Source of the DNA: Streptomyces radicis
Lineage (GTDB): Bacteria; Actinomycetota; Actinomycetes; Streptomycetales; Streptomycetaceae
NCBI RefSeq assembly: GCF_003626575.1
Contig: NZ_RBDY01000028.1
Span: forward strand, 29,109 to 93,108
DNA length: 64,000 bases
Reading direction: 5' to 3'
Shown here: piece after piece, positions 43,442 through 54,277 of the stretch
Position numbering within the stretch: position 1 is the stretch's first letter
Layout: every line of letters starts with the position of its first letter
Notes under the pieces: model-generated
Seen by the model: only the letters and a program-made list of their open reading frames with translations
Databases searched by the model: none
Told to the model about the DNA's origin: nothing
Position numbers and translations under genes: made by a program

Positions 43442-44338
43442 ATGAGCGTCACACCCGCAAGGACCCGAAGGATCGCCTTCATCGGCCTCGGCATCATGGG
43501 CGGCCCGATGGCCGGCCATCTGGTCAAGGCCGGACATCAGGTGACCGGATTCGACCTCTTCCCCGAGCCGGTCGAACGCCTGGCCGCGCAGGGCGGCCGG
43601 GCCGCCGCAAGCGTCGCCGAGGCGGTGGCGGACGCCGAGGTGGTGATCACCATGGTGCCCGCCGACCCGCACGTGCGGGCCGTCGTGCTCGGCGACGACG
43701 GCGTGCTGGCGCACGCGGCCCCGGGGACGCTCCTGATCGACATGAGCAGCATCACCCCCGGCACGTCGCTCGACGTGGCCGCCGCCGCGGCCCGCGTGGG
43801 CGTCCGCACCCTGGACGCCCCCGTCTCCGGCGGCGAGGCGGGCGCGGTCGAGGCCGTGCTCTCCATCATGGTCGGCGGCGCCGCGGCCGACTTCGTCGAG
43901 GCCAGGCCGCTGCTGACCGCCCTCGGCACCACCGTCGTGCACGTCGGACCCACGGGCGCGGGCCAGACCGTCAAGGCCGCCAACCAGCTCGTCGTCGCCG
44001 GGCACCTCCAGATCCTCGCCGAGGCCCTGGTGTTCCTGCGCAAGGCCGGTGTCGACCTCGGGTCCGCCCTCGACGTCCTGGGCGGCGGCCTCGCCGGGTC
44101 CACCGTCCTGACCCGCAAGCGCGCCGCGATGGTGGCGCATGACTTCACCCCGGGGTTCCGCATCGACCTGCACCACAAGGACATGGGCATCGTCACCGAG
44201 ACCGCCCGCGCCCTCGGCGCCCCGCTCCCCGTCGGCTCGCTGGTCGCCCAACTCGTCCAGGCCGCACGGGCCAACGGCGACGGCGGCCTCGACCACGCGG
44301 CCCTGCTGCGCGGCGTCGAACGCCTCGCGGGCCAGTGA
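43442..44338 (+). CDS. glxR: Tartronate semialdehyde reductase
   Basis: A 298-residue beta-hydroxyacid dehydrogenase that reduces tartronate semialdehyde to glycerate. IAFIGLGIMGGPMAGHL is the NAD(P) motif, DAPVSGGEAGA the substrate-binding stretch, and the catalytic Lys is in GAGQTVKAANQL. The ATG at 43442 follows GAAGGGACGCC. Between hyi and gcl, it finishes the glycerate pathway. Confidence 0.92.
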   Translation: MSVTPARTRRIAFIGLGIMGGPMAGHLVKAGHQVTGFDLFPEPVERLAAQGGRAAASVAEAVADAEVVITMVPADPHVRAVVLGDDGVLAHAAPGTLLIDMSSITPGTSLDVAAAAARVGVRTLDAPVSGGEAGAVEAVLSIMVGGAAADFVEARPLLTALGTTVVHVGPTGAGQTVKAANQLVVAGHLQILAEALVFLRKAGVDLGSALDVLGGGLAGSTVLTRKRAAMVAHDFTPGFRIDLHHKDMGIVTETARALGAPLPVGSLVAQLVQAARANGDGGLDHAALLRGVERLAGQ

Positions 44339-44388
44339 CCCCACCCATCTACCCCGACCACCTCATCGACACGACCACAGGAGAACGC

Positions 44389-46121
<1,733 letters not shown>

Positions 46122-46122
<1 letters not shown>

Positions 46123-47129
46123 TGCTGCTGCGCCAGCTCGAATACCTGGTCGCGCTCGCCAGGGAGCGGCACTTCGCCCGCGCCGCCGCGGCCTGCTTCG
46201 TCTCCCAGCCCTCGCTCTCGGCCGCCATCCGCAAGCTCGAACAGGAGCTCGACGTCCCCATCGTGCTGCGCGGCCACCGCTTCGAGGGCCTCACCCCCGA
46301 GGGGACGCGCGTCCTGCGGTGGGCGCACCGCATCCTGGCCGAGCGGGACGCGCTGTGCCAGGAGCTGTCCGAGATGCGCGGCGGCCTCACCGGCACCCTG
46401 CGCCTCGGCGCGATCCCCACCGCGCTGAGCGCCGCGCCGCTGCTGACCACGCCGTTCTGCGAGCGGCACCCGCTGGCCCGGGTCTCGCTCGAGTCGCTCT
46501 CGTCCACCGAGATCGGCCACCGGCTCGCCGACTTCGAGCTCGACGTCGCCCTGACCTACCTTGACGACGAGAGCCTGCGCGACGTGCGCCGCCTCGTCCT
46601 CTATCGCGAGCGCTACCTCCTGCTGACCCCGGACGACGGCCTCCCGCGCGGGCCCGCGCGCTGGGCCGAGATCGCGAGGCTGCCGCTGTGCCTGCTGTCG
46701 CCGCACATGCGCAACCGCCGCATCATGGACGCGTTCTTCGCCGCCGAGGGCGCCACCGCCACGCCCGCCGTCGAGACCGACAGCGTGGCCGGGCTCTACG
46801 CGCACCTGACCGGGGGCCGCTGGTCGAGCGTCATCGCGCACGCGTGGCTGCACATGTTCGGCGTGCCCGAGGGGATGCGCGTCGTGCCCGTGGAGTGCCC
46901 CGCGCACGGCCCGCGCGTCGGCCTGGCGATCGCCGACCGCGTCCCCGCGTCCGTCCTGGGCCGCGCCCTGCTCGACGTGGCCCGCGGGACCCGGATCCAC
47001 GACACGCTCGACGCCCTGCTGAACGAGCACCTCGCGCCCGCGCCCGCCGCCGCGGCACCCGATAGCCCGCTTCTATCCCCCCATAGGGAAGAACGCTTTG
47101 ACCCCCGCCCGCTCACCCGAGGACCGTAG
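46122..47129 (+). CDS. LysR family transcriptional regulator
   Basis: A 335-residue LTTR: winged helix in residues 1-60 (LRQLEYLVALARERHFARAA and SQPSLSAAIRKLE), then the effector-binding domain. Translation is coupled to gcl by the TGATG overlap. The last 35 residues are Ala/Pro-rich and unlike the family, and their DNA carries an LTTR-type palindrome. Likely target is the downstream fdh gene and possibly its own operon; effector perhaps formate or glyoxylate (inference). Confidence 0.88.
47062..47086. promoter_or_regulatory. LTTR site ATAG-N7-CTAT-N6-ATAG
   Basis: ATAG 47062-47065, CTAT 47073-47076, ATAG 47083-47086, inside the 3' end of lysR and about 100 bases before the fdh start. ATAG-N7-CTAT is the half-site pattern known for OxyR and related LTTRs; CTAT-N6-ATAG also forms a T-N-A type LTTR dyad. 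Confidence 0.55.
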
Positions 47130-47184
47130 AAGAGAGCGAAACGGAAAACCCCCATCCCATTTCCCAGGGAAGAAGGGCCAGACC

Positions 47185-48354
47185 ATGGCAAAGGTGCTGT
47201 GCGTACTGTACGACGACCCGGTCGACGGATATCCGACCTCCTATGCGCGTGACAGCCTCCCCCCGATCGAGCGGTACCCCAACGGGCAGACCACGCCGAC
47301 CCCTTCGGGAATCGACTTCACCCCGGGCCACCTGCTCGGCAGCGTCTCGGGCGAGCTCGGCCTGCGGCGTTTCCTCGAGGAGCGCGGCCACACGCTGGTC
47401 GTCACGTCCGACAAGGACGGCGACGGATCGGAATTCGACCGCGAACTCGTGGACGCCGACGTCGTCATCTCCCAGCCGTTCTGGCCCGCCTATCTCACCG
47501 CCGAGCGGATCGCCAAGGCGGAGAAGCTCAAGCTGGCCATCACCGCCGGAATAGGCTCCGACCACGTCGACCTCGACGCGGCCATCGAACACGGCGTCAC
47601 CGTCGCCGAGGTGACCTACTGCAACAGCATCAGCGTCGCCGAGCACGTCGTCATGATGACGCTCTCGCTCGTGCGCAACTATCTCCCCTCCTACCGAACG
47701 GTTCTTGACGGCGGCTGGAACATCGCCGACTGCGTCGCCCGCTCCTACGACCTCGAGGCCATGCACGTCGGCACCGTGGCCGCCGGGCGCATCGGCCTCG
47801 CGGTGCTGCGGCGGCTCGCGCCGTTCGACGTGGCGCTGCACTACACCGACCGCCACCGCCTGCCCGAGCACGTCGAGGACGAACTCCAGCTCACGTTCCA
47901 CGAGTCGGCCGCCGACATGGTCCCGCACTGCGACGTCGTCACGATCAACGCGCCGCTGCACCCCGAGACCGAGGGGCTGTTCGACGACGAGCTGATCGGC
48001 AGGATGCGGCGGGGCGCGTACCTCATCAACACCGCGCGCGCCAAGATCTGCGACCGCGACGCCATAGGGCGCGCCCTGCGCGACGGGCGGCTCGCCGGAT
48101 ACGCGGGCGACGTGTGGTTCCCGCAGCCCGCGCCCGCCGACCACCCGTGGCGCACCGTGCCGCACCACGGCATGACGCCGCACATCTCGGGCTCGTCCCT
48201 GTCGGCCCAGGCGCGTTACGCGGCGGGCACCAGGGAGATCCTGGAGTCCTGGCTCGGGGGGACCCCGATCCGCGACGAGTACCTGATCGTCGACCAGGGC
48301 GGCCTCGCGGGCACCGGCGCGCACTCCTACTCCACGGCGTCGGGCGGCCGTTGA
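47185..48354 (+). CDS. fdh: NAD-dependent formate dehydrogenase
   Basis: A 389-residue D-2-hydroxyacid dehydrogenase family enzyme oxidising formate to CO2 with NAD; metal-free and cytosolic. The active-site residues fall one position after those of the Pseudomonas sp. 101 enzyme: Asn147 (YCNSIS), Asp222 (YTDRHRLP, which selects NAD), Arg285 (NTARAK) and His333 (MTPHISG). It removes the formate made by Oxc/Frc and yields NADH. AGGGAAGAAGG precedes the ATG. Own promoter expected near the LTTR site; a hairpin follows. Confidence 0.94.
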   Translation: MAKVLCVLYDDPVDGYPTSYARDSLPPIERYPNGQTTPTPSGIDFTPGHLLGSVSGELGLRRFLEERGHTLVVTSDKDGDGSEFDRELVDADVVISQPFWPAYLTAERIAKAEKLKLAITAGIGSDHVDLDAAIEHGVTVAEVTYCNSISVAEHVVMMTLSLVRNYLPSYRTVLDGGWNIADCVARSYDLEAMHVGTVAAGRIGLAVLRRLAPFDVALHYTDRHRLPEHVEDELQLTFHESAADMVPHCDVVTINAPLHPETEGLFDDELIGRMRRGAYLINTARAKICDRDAIGRALRDGRLAGYAGDVWFPQPAPADHPWRTVPHHGMTPHISGSSLSAQARYAAGTREILESWLGGTPIRDEYLIVDQGGLAGTGAHSYSTASGGR

Positions 48355-48361
48355 GCCCCGC

Positions 48362-48399
48362 GCGGCGCGGGACCCGGCACCATCGGGGTCCCGCGCCGC
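48362..48399 (+). terminator. Hairpin after fdh
   Basis: Perfect 14-bp stem (48362-48375 with 48386-48399), 10-base loop, 7 bases after the fdh stop; also lies 40 bases from the end of the convergent dapA-like gene. Closes the oxalate island. Confidence 0.75.
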
Positions 48400-48439
48400 A
48401 CCCGTCACATCACGGCACGGCGCGGCGCGTCATGGCGCG

Positions 48440-49390
48440 TCATGGCGTGGCGCGCAGCGCGTCGGTGAGCGCGGTCGCCAGGCGGCCCGTCAGCTCCTCG
48501 TCCGCGTCGAGCAGCGGGGCCCGCACCGGGCCGCCCGGCAGCCCCGCCACCCGGAACAGCGCCTTGACCGCGACCGTGCCGGGCACCTCGTCCATCATCG
48601 CCGTCACCAGCGGCAGCAGCGCGAGGTGGCGCGCCGCCGCCCGCGCCGTGTCGCCCTCGGCGAACGCGTCGAGCACGCCCCGCACCCGCGGTCCCGCGAC
48701 ATTGGCCACCGTGCTCACCACGCCGCCCGCGCCGATGGCCAGCAGCGGCAGGGCCACCTCGTCGCTGCCGCAGTAGTAGGCGAGATCGGTCGAACCCAGG
48801 GCGAGCCCCGCCTTCTTCAGGTCGTACGAGCAGTCCTTGACCGCCACGATCCGCTCGTGCCCGGCGAGGCGCCGCAGCGAGTCGAGCGTCAGCCCGGTGC
48901 CCTCGCCCGTGCGGGCGGGGATGTCGTAGAGCATCACCGGCAGTTCGGTGGCGTCCGCGACCGTCCGCAGATGGTGGACGATCGCCTCCTGCGGGGGGCG
49001 CGAATAGTACGGCGTCACCACGAGCAGCCCGTGCGCGCCCGCCTCGTGCGCCGCGCGCGCCAGCGCGACCGTGTGCCGCGTGTCGGCCGTGCCGACCCCG
49101 GCGACGACCGAGGCCCGGTCGCCGACCGCCTCGACCACGGCGCGCACCAGCGCCGCCTTCTCCGCGTCGGTCGTGGTGGGCGACTCGCCCGTGGTGCCGC
49201 TGAGCACCAGCGCGTCACAGCCGCCGCGGTCCACGAGGTGCGTGGCAAGGCGCCGGGCGCCCGGCAGGTCGAGGGAGCCGTCGTCGGCGAACGGCGTGAT
49301 CATGGCGGCGGCGCAGCGGCCGAACGGCGCGGGCGTGCCGGGCACGGAGGGAGTGACCGGTGTGGCGGGCGTGGCGGGTGTCTCGGACAT
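48440..49390 (-). CDS. dapA: Dihydrodipicolinate synthase family protein
   Basis: A 316-residue class I aldolase-type TIM barrel with the DapA residues in place: LSGTTGESPTTTDAEK, VMLYDIPARTG (Tyr and Arg) and the Schiff-base Lys in IVAVKDCSYDLKK. It condenses pyruvate with aspartate semialdehyde if a true DapA; actinomycetes carry several copies. The ATG at 49390 is preferred over one 63 bases upstream. Head of a minus-strand pair facing fdh. Confidence 0.85.
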   Translation of the reverse strand: MSETPATPATPVTPSVPGTPAPFGRCAAAMITPFADDGSLDLPGARRLATHLVDRGGCDALVLSGTTGESPTTTDAEKAALVRAVVEAVGDRASVVAGVGTADTRHTVALARAAHEAGAHGLLVVTPYYSRPPQEAIVHHLRTVADATELPVMLYDIPARTGEGTGLTLDSLRRLAGHERIVAVKDCSYDLKKAGLALGSTDLAYYCGSDEVALPLLAIGAGGVVSTVANVAGPRVRGVLDAFAEGDTARAAARHLALLPLVTAMMDEVPGTVAVKALFRVAGLPGGPVRAPLLDADEELTGRLATALTDALRATP

Positions 49391-49463
49391 GGCCGCAGTC
49401 TGCGCGCCGACCCGGGCGGCGGTCCACCCGGTTCCGCCGCCCGGATCGTTCACCCGCCCCGCG

Positions 49464-51308
49464 TCAGGGGCGGAAGCGGATCACCTGCGGGTCGTGGTCG
49501 CTCGCCTGGTCGGCGAACTCGGCGTTGATGTGCACGATGTCGTACTCGTACCGCCGGATCGCCGGGGACACCAGCGTCTGGTCGAGGACCTGCGAGTTCC
49601 CCTGGAAGACATAGGTGTAACGGTCCCCGCGCGGCAGCGAGCGGACCGCGCTCTCCAGCGCGCCCCCGGCCGTCAGGGCCCGCGTGGTCGCGGAGAACTC
49701 GAAGTCGTTGATGTCCCCGAGCACCACCACCTGGGCGTCGCGCTGGGCCGAACGCAGCTCCCGCACGAACGCGTTGACCGCCTCGGCCTGCCCGAGCCGC
49801 TGCTCCTCGGACGAGCGCGCCGGCGGCTGGTACCGGCTGTGGAGCGGCTGGTCGCCGCCCTTGGACGCGAAGTGGTTGGCCACCACGAACACCGTCTCGC
49901 CGCGGAAGGTGAACTCGCCCGCGAGCGGCTTGCGGCTGTCCTCCCACGCCTCGTTCGCCGGGTCGACCCGCCCGGGGGACAGCGTCAGGGCCGCGCGCCC
50001 GCGCTCGCGCGTCACCTCGGTCGCCGTGGTGGCGTCGCCGCCGGGGCGGTCGGTGAACGAGACGCGGCCGGGGTTGAACAGGAAGACATTGCGGATGTTC
50101 CCGCCGGGCGCCCCGCCGTCCCGCCCGTCCTCGGGGTCGATGCCGCGCCACTCGTAACGGGGGCCGCCCGCCGCCGCGATGGCGTCGGTGAAGCGCCGCA
50201 GCGTCTCCTCCGCCGCCACCGTGCCGTCGTCCTCGGTGCCGTTGTCGTCCTGGATCTCCTCGAGGGCCACGATGTCGGGCGAGGCCAGGCTCTCCACCAC
50301 GGCGGCGGCGAGCCGGTCGAACTTCTCCTGGTCGTCGCCCGCGTACAGGTTCTCGACGTTGTACGCCGCCACCGCCAGCTCGTCGGCGCGCTGCGGGCGG
50401 GTGGACTCAGGGGTCAGGCCGCCGGACTCGACCTCGCCCAGCTCGCGGGCGACCAGCGTGTAGCCGCCGAACTCGTCGTAGTCGAGCGGGCCGCTCGTGG
50501 CGCCCGTCAGCGTGTCCCCGACGTTGGCCTCGGGGAACGGCTGCTGCGCCACCGGCACGAGCGACTCGATCTTCAGGCGCCCGGGGTTCTGCGCGTCGTA
50601 GGAGTCGTAACGCGCGCCGCCGCGGTCGGTGTCCGCCTCGCGCGGGCGCACCGTCACCCACAGCTCGTAGTAGGGCGTGCTCGGCCCGATCACGGGCGCG
50701 TCGGCGATCTCGACGGTCATGCCCTCGAGCGACTCGTACCGGTCGAGGGCGTAACGGGAGGGCCGCAGGCGGAGGTTCTCGATCGAGCCGCCGTCCTCGG
50801 GGTCGCCCGCGGGCGCGTAGGCGCGGGGCAGCTCCCACGCGTCGAGGACGATCGCGGAGGGCAGGGGGTTCCCCGAGGAGACCACGGTGACGGTCGGGCC
50901 CGATATCTGGGTGACCGACTGGCCGCCGTCCTCCTCGCCGCCCGGGTAGTACTCGCCGACAAGCCCCGAGACCCGCACGTCGTCGCCCACCGCGACGGTG
51001 GGCGCGCCACCCGTGTAGACGAAGATGCCCTCGCTCGTGGCGGCCGAGCCGTCCGGGCGCGGGTCCTGGATCCAGAAGCCGCGCGAGCCATAGGTCCGCA
51101 CGCCGGTGACGATGCCGGGCACGTCGGTGACGCGCTCGCCCACGAGCGGCGAGACGCGGGTGTTCCCCTGGATGTCGTGGATGCGCACGCCGTCCGCAGC
51201 GGCGGCGGGGAACGGCTGGGCGAGCAGGGTGCCGCAGAGCCCGGCGACCACGAGGGCCCCCAGGGCTGCGGTGCGGCGGTGCGGGCGGGGGCGGTGTGCT
51301 GTGCTCAA
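49464..51308 (-). CDS. Secreted endonuclease/exonuclease/phosphatase (ExeM/NucH-like)
   Basis: A 614-residue exported nuclease. Signal peptide: Arg-rich N terminus, hydrophobic LGALVVAGLCGTLLA, cleavage near AAAADG. Residues 45-150 resemble an OB-fold (VPGIVTGVRTYGSRGFWIQD); the EEP domain starts at VAAYNVENLY and has EEIQDDNG, NHFASKGGDQ, VLGDINDFEFS and the final SDHDPQVIRF. The start is TTG at 51308, behind GGAGGG; no ATG or GTG gives a signal peptide. TTGACA at 51372-51377 (minus) may be its -35. Confidence 0.88.
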   Translation of the reverse strand: MSTAHRPRPHRRTAALGALVVAGLCGTLLAQPFPAAAADGVRIHDIQGNTRVSPLVGERVTDVPGIVTGVRTYGSRGFWIQDPRPDGSAATSEGIFVYTGGAPTVAVGDDVRVSGLVGEYYPGGEEDGGQSVTQISGPTVTVVSSGNPLPSAIVLDAWELPRAYAPAGDPEDGGSIENLRLRPSRYALDRYESLEGMTVEIADAPVIGPSTPYYELWVTVRPREADTDRGGARYDSYDAQNPGRLKIESLVPVAQQPFPEANVGDTLTGATSGPLDYDEFGGYTLVARELGEVESGGLTPESTRPQRADELAVAAYNVENLYAGDDQEKFDRLAAAVVESLASPDIVALEEIQDDNGTEDDGTVAAEETLRRFTDAIAAAGGPRYEWRGIDPEDGRDGGAPGGNIRNVFLFNPGRVSFTDRPGGDATTATEVTRERGRAALTLSPGRVDPANEAWEDSRKPLAGEFTFRGETVFVVANHFASKGGDQPLHSRYQPPARSSEEQRLGQAEAVNAFVRELRSAQRDAQVVVLGDINDFEFSATTRALTAGGALESAVRSLPRGDRYTYVFQGNSQVLDQTLVSPAIRRYEYDIVHINAEFADQASDHDPQVIRFRP

Positions 51309-51654
51309 GGGACCCTCCGGTGGCGGGATAGAGGCTCTACGCGCGTAAAAGTTCCGTAGTCGTGGGGGAATTGTCAACGCCTTCCGCCCGGCCGCCACGC
51401 AACGTTCCTGTGAACGACGCCCCGCACCGGCCGCGTTGACCCGCCCACGCGCCCCGCCGCGCCCCGCCCACGCGCTCCCGCGTGCGCCTTCGCGCCCGGG
51501 GGCGGCGGGGGCAGGGCGCGCCGTCAGGGGGTGGGCGTGCGCCGGATGTTCGGCGCGTGTGCGGATGCGGTGCGGCGGTCCGCCTGACCGCGCGGAGCGG
51601 GGCGCGCTGATCTAGGCTGGTGACCTGCCAAGCTCGCCGCGTTGAGGAGCGTTC
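51309..51654. other. Divergent non-coding region
   Basis: About 345 bases between the secreted nuclease and the unknown plus-strand gene. It holds a possible minus-strand -35 TTGACA (51372-51377) and a GTTC-N4-GAAC dyad at 51404-51415. The rest is GC-rich spacer with no supported gene. Confidence 0.4.
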
Positions 51655-53286
51655 GTGAACCCCGGTGACGACCGTCCCGCCATGCCGCCCGTGCGGCTCC
51701 CCTCCGAGGCGGAGCTGGCGCGTGACGCGCTGGCGGCGCCGCTCTTCTCGCGCGCCGTCGCCCTGGCCCGCTGGACCACTCGCGGCACCCCCGTGGGCGC
51801 GGGCGGTGAGCTGCTGGCGAACGAGTTGAAGGGTGCCGTTTCCCATCTCGGCCTCGAAGACGACGAGGACGCGGTCGCGTTCACCGCCGACGCCTGGAAC
51901 TTCGCGGTGGACACCGGGCTCGTCGAGCTCAGCGAGCTGCGCGAGACCGCGGAGGGCGAGGGCGCCGAGGACCTGGGGAGCGCCGAGGACCTGGACGACC
52001 CGGAGGGCGCGGAGGACGCCGCGCTCGGCACCGCGGCGCCGGGTCCCGAGCTGGGGCCGCTGGCCGCGGGGGACCCGGCCGACGTGCTGGACATCTGGGT
52101 CGCGGGCGTGGACGCGGTCCTCGAGGACGCGGCGACGCCGACGTTCGACGAGCTGCTCGGCGATCTGAGCGACCTCCAGGGTGTGGTGAGCCCGGACGGC
52201 GAGATCGATCCCGACGCGATCGACATGGACGCGCTGGCGTGGGACCAGGAGGAGGCGTCGAGCCACCTGGACGCGGCCCTTGGCAGCCTCTACCTGTTCG
52301 CGGTCACCGACGAGGCCGGGCAGGGGGCGTCCATGGTGCCGCTGCCGATGGTGGCCGCGGCGTCGATCGTCCCCGAGGACATGGACGAGCTGTCGGCCGA
52401 GGCGCTCGACGAGCTGTCGGCCGCGGTGCTCACGCTCGACGGGCAGTTCAGGGCGCTGGCCGGGACCGGGATGCTGGACTACCGGCCGGTGGACGAGTCG
52501 CTGCTCGCGGACGACGAGGGCGAGTACGGCTCCGAGGCCGGGTCCGAGTCCGGGTCCGGGGCCGGGTCGGCGTCGGCGTCGGCGACCGGGGACCTGTTCG
52601 GGGAGGGCGACCAGGACGACGACATCACCCGGTACGGCCTCGCCCGGCTGACCCCGCTCGGGCTCTACGGGGTGCGGCGGCGCATGCTGGAGGCGGGCAT
52701 CGAGGCGCCCGTCATCGGCGAGTTGGCGACGGCCGACGCGGCGGCGCTGCTGGCCGCCCTGCCGTTCCGCCCCGAGGCGGCGGCGCGCGAGGAGGCCGAG
52801 CTGTGGCTGCCGGGGCGCGAGCCGCTGGCCGCGGCGCGCGAGCTGCTCGCCGCCGCGCGGGGCACGGATCCGGCGGCGCCGGGCCGCCGCCTGGGCTGCC
52901 AGCTGGTGCTCTCGCTGCTCGACGGCCGCGCGGAGATCGCGCTGCGCGAGGTGCTCGACGATCCGGAGCTGGGCGGCCTTGCGCGCGTGTGGCTGGTCGA
53001 ACGGGGCGCGGGCGATGTGCCGCCGCCGGGCGAGGACATGGTCTTCTGGCTGGCGATCGACACGCTGGCGGCGCAGCTTGCGCTCGGCGACGCGGACGAG
53101 TCGGAGGAGCTGCGCGAGCTGGTGTCCGATCTCGCGGGCCAGCACGGGTCGTTCTTCGAACGCGCCTGGCGCACCGACCACCCCGCGACGGCGGACGTCC
53201 TCGACGCGGTCGGCCGCCTGCACCCGGACAAGGCGTTGGCCAAGCAGGCCCGCAAGGCCGCGTTCAAGTCCCGCTCACGCGACTGA
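51655..53286 (+). CDS. Unknown acidic protein
   Basis: A 543-residue soluble protein with no recognised domain. The N-terminal 270 residues are strongly acidic and Leu/Ala-rich, helical by composition (ADELASLADL-like runs); residues about 285-306 are a Ser/Gly/Ala/Glu linker (GSESGSGAGSASASATGD); the C-terminal 230 residues are Ala/Leu/Glu/Arg helical, ending basic (KQARKAAFKSRSRD). No signal peptide or membrane segment. GTG start with GAGGAG. Neighbours give no clue. Confidence 0.75.
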   Translation: MNPGDDRPAMPPVRLPSEAELARDALAAPLFSRAVALARWTTRGTPVGAGGELLANELKGAVSHLGLEDDEDAVAFTADAWNFAVDTGLVELSELRETAEGEGAEDLGSAEDLDDPEGAEDAALGTAAPGPELGPLAAGDPADVLDIWVAGVDAVLEDAATPTFDELLGDLSDLQGVVSPDGEIDPDAIDMDALAWDQEEASSHLDAALGSLYLFAVTDEAGQGASMVPLPMVAAASIVPEDMDELSAEALDELSAAVLTLDGQFRALAGTGMLDYRPVDESLLADDEGEYGSEAGSESGSGAGSASASATGDLFGEGDQDDDITRYGLARLTPLGLYGVRRRMLEAGIEAPVIGELATADAAALLAALPFRPEAAAREEAELWLPGREPLAAARELLAAARGTDPAAPGRRLGCQLVLSLLDGRAEIALREVLDDPELGGLARVWLVERGAGDVPPPGEDMVFWLAIDTLAAQLALGDADESEELRELVSDLAGQHGSFFERAWRTDHPATADVLDAVGRLHPDKALAKQARKAAFKSRSRD

Positions 53287-53292
53287 GCGTGG

Positions 53293-53400
53293 GCCCTGCG
53301 GGCGGCTTGGTGGGGCGGCTACGGAGGGTCCGGTGGCGTTCGCCGTCGGCCGACTGCGGCTTTCCTGGTGGGTGGGGGTCACCGATGGGCATCTACGGGC
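53293..53400 (+). repeat. Partial direct copy of the palindrome outer arm
   Basis: Starts GCCCTGCGGGCGGCTTGGTG, 7 bases after the stop of the unknown gene, and is repeated with changes at 53530-53637, to CTACGGG. It is a third, truncated copy of the repeat whose two longer copies face each other at 53530-54277. Confidence 0.7.
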
Positions 53401-53529
53401 GTAGGCCCGCCGAAGTACGCGCGCAACGCCTCACGCCCCTCGATCCGGCGGTCGCCGTCCGGCCACTCCCGGATTCCGTCCTCGGTGAACAGGTCGGCCA
53501 CGGAGGCGGGTTCTCCCAGGTCGAGCCGG
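53401..53529 (-). pseudogene. Remnant of a SnoaL/NTF2-like gene
   Basis: Read on the minus strand, one frame gives ARLDLGEPASVADLFTEDG followed by IREWPDGDRRIEGREALRAY and FGGPT, which matches the N-terminal helix and first strand of SnoaL-like/NTF2-like proteins (about 42 residues out of a usual 120-140). It then runs into a stop in the left repeat copy, and upstream it runs into the right repeat. There is no start or continuation, so it is a gene fragment caught between two repeat copies. Confidence 0.6.
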
Positions 53530-54277
53530 GCCCTGCGGGCGGCTTGGTGGGGCGGCTACGGGCTGGACGTCCTCCCGTTCGCCGTCTGCCGACCGCTGCT
53601 TTCGTGGTGGGTGCGGGTCAGGGCTGGCACCTACGGGGGAGGGGGCGTCGGGTGACCGGCCGTCCCGGTAAACGGGAGCTCTCGCTGCTGGCTTGGACCG
53701 TTCGCCAAACGGGCGCAGGCGGATACCGGTTTGCGGGTGGCCGACTTCCGCGTGGTCGGCCGGGGTGGCGCGCACCCTTCGGGCCTGCCCTGGCCGCCGC
53801 TCTCGTCGTTCACCTCGCGCACGTTGAGCTGATGTAGCGGGCCGGTTCCTTATCTGCCGCTTACCCGGGGTCGGGGTCTCTTCCGAAACGCGGCACATTC
53901 TGTTCAACACAAAGTGTGCGCCGTTTCAAAAGACCACCCGCCCTGGCATAAGCCGCAGATAAGCACCGGCGCGCTACATCAGCTCGTCGGACATCAGGAA
54001 TGAAAACGCTTCGGGCGGCCAGGGCAGGCCCGAAGGGTGCGCGCCACCGCAACCGACCACCGGGAAAACGGCCGCCAACAAGGGACGCGGCCGCGCCCGT
54101 TCGGCGTACGGTCGCAACCCGCGACGAGACCGGCCGTTGACCGGGACGGCCGGTCACCCGACGCCCCCCTCCCGTAGGTGCCAGCCCTGACCCGCACCCA
54201 CAGCGAAAGCGGACACAGCGGCAGACGGCACGCACCACCGGACCCTCGGTAGCCGTCGTCGTAGCCGCCCGCAGGGC
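53530..54277. repeat. Imperfect 0.75-kb palindrome
   Basis: Left arm 53530-53897 and right arm 53915-54277 are diverged reverse complements of each other with a 17-base centre. Blocks of exact or near-exact match include GTGCGGGTCAGGGCTGGCAC (53611 on), GGTGGCGCGCACCCTTCGGG (53763 on), GAGCTGATGTAGCG near 53826 and, at the centre, GAAACGCGGCACA against GAAACGGCGCACA. No open frame in it has a ribosome-binding site or known homology. Function unknown. Confidence 0.75.

Noticed and set aside
51404..51415. GTTC-N4-GAAC as a PHO box for the secreted nuclease
   Set aside because: A PhoP site needs tandem 11-base repeats of the GTTCACC type; only one weak dyad is seen.
53820..53980. A tRNA or known structured RNA at the palindrome centre
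   Set aside because: The centre forms a simple stem with a 17-base loop; no cloverleaf, TψC-like loop or CCA-end pattern is present.
53431..54238. Small open frames in the palindrome (sharing WRAPFGPALAA)
   Set aside because: The shared peptide comes from the DNA repeat itself; no ribosome-binding site, stops differ between arms and no known family was recognised.
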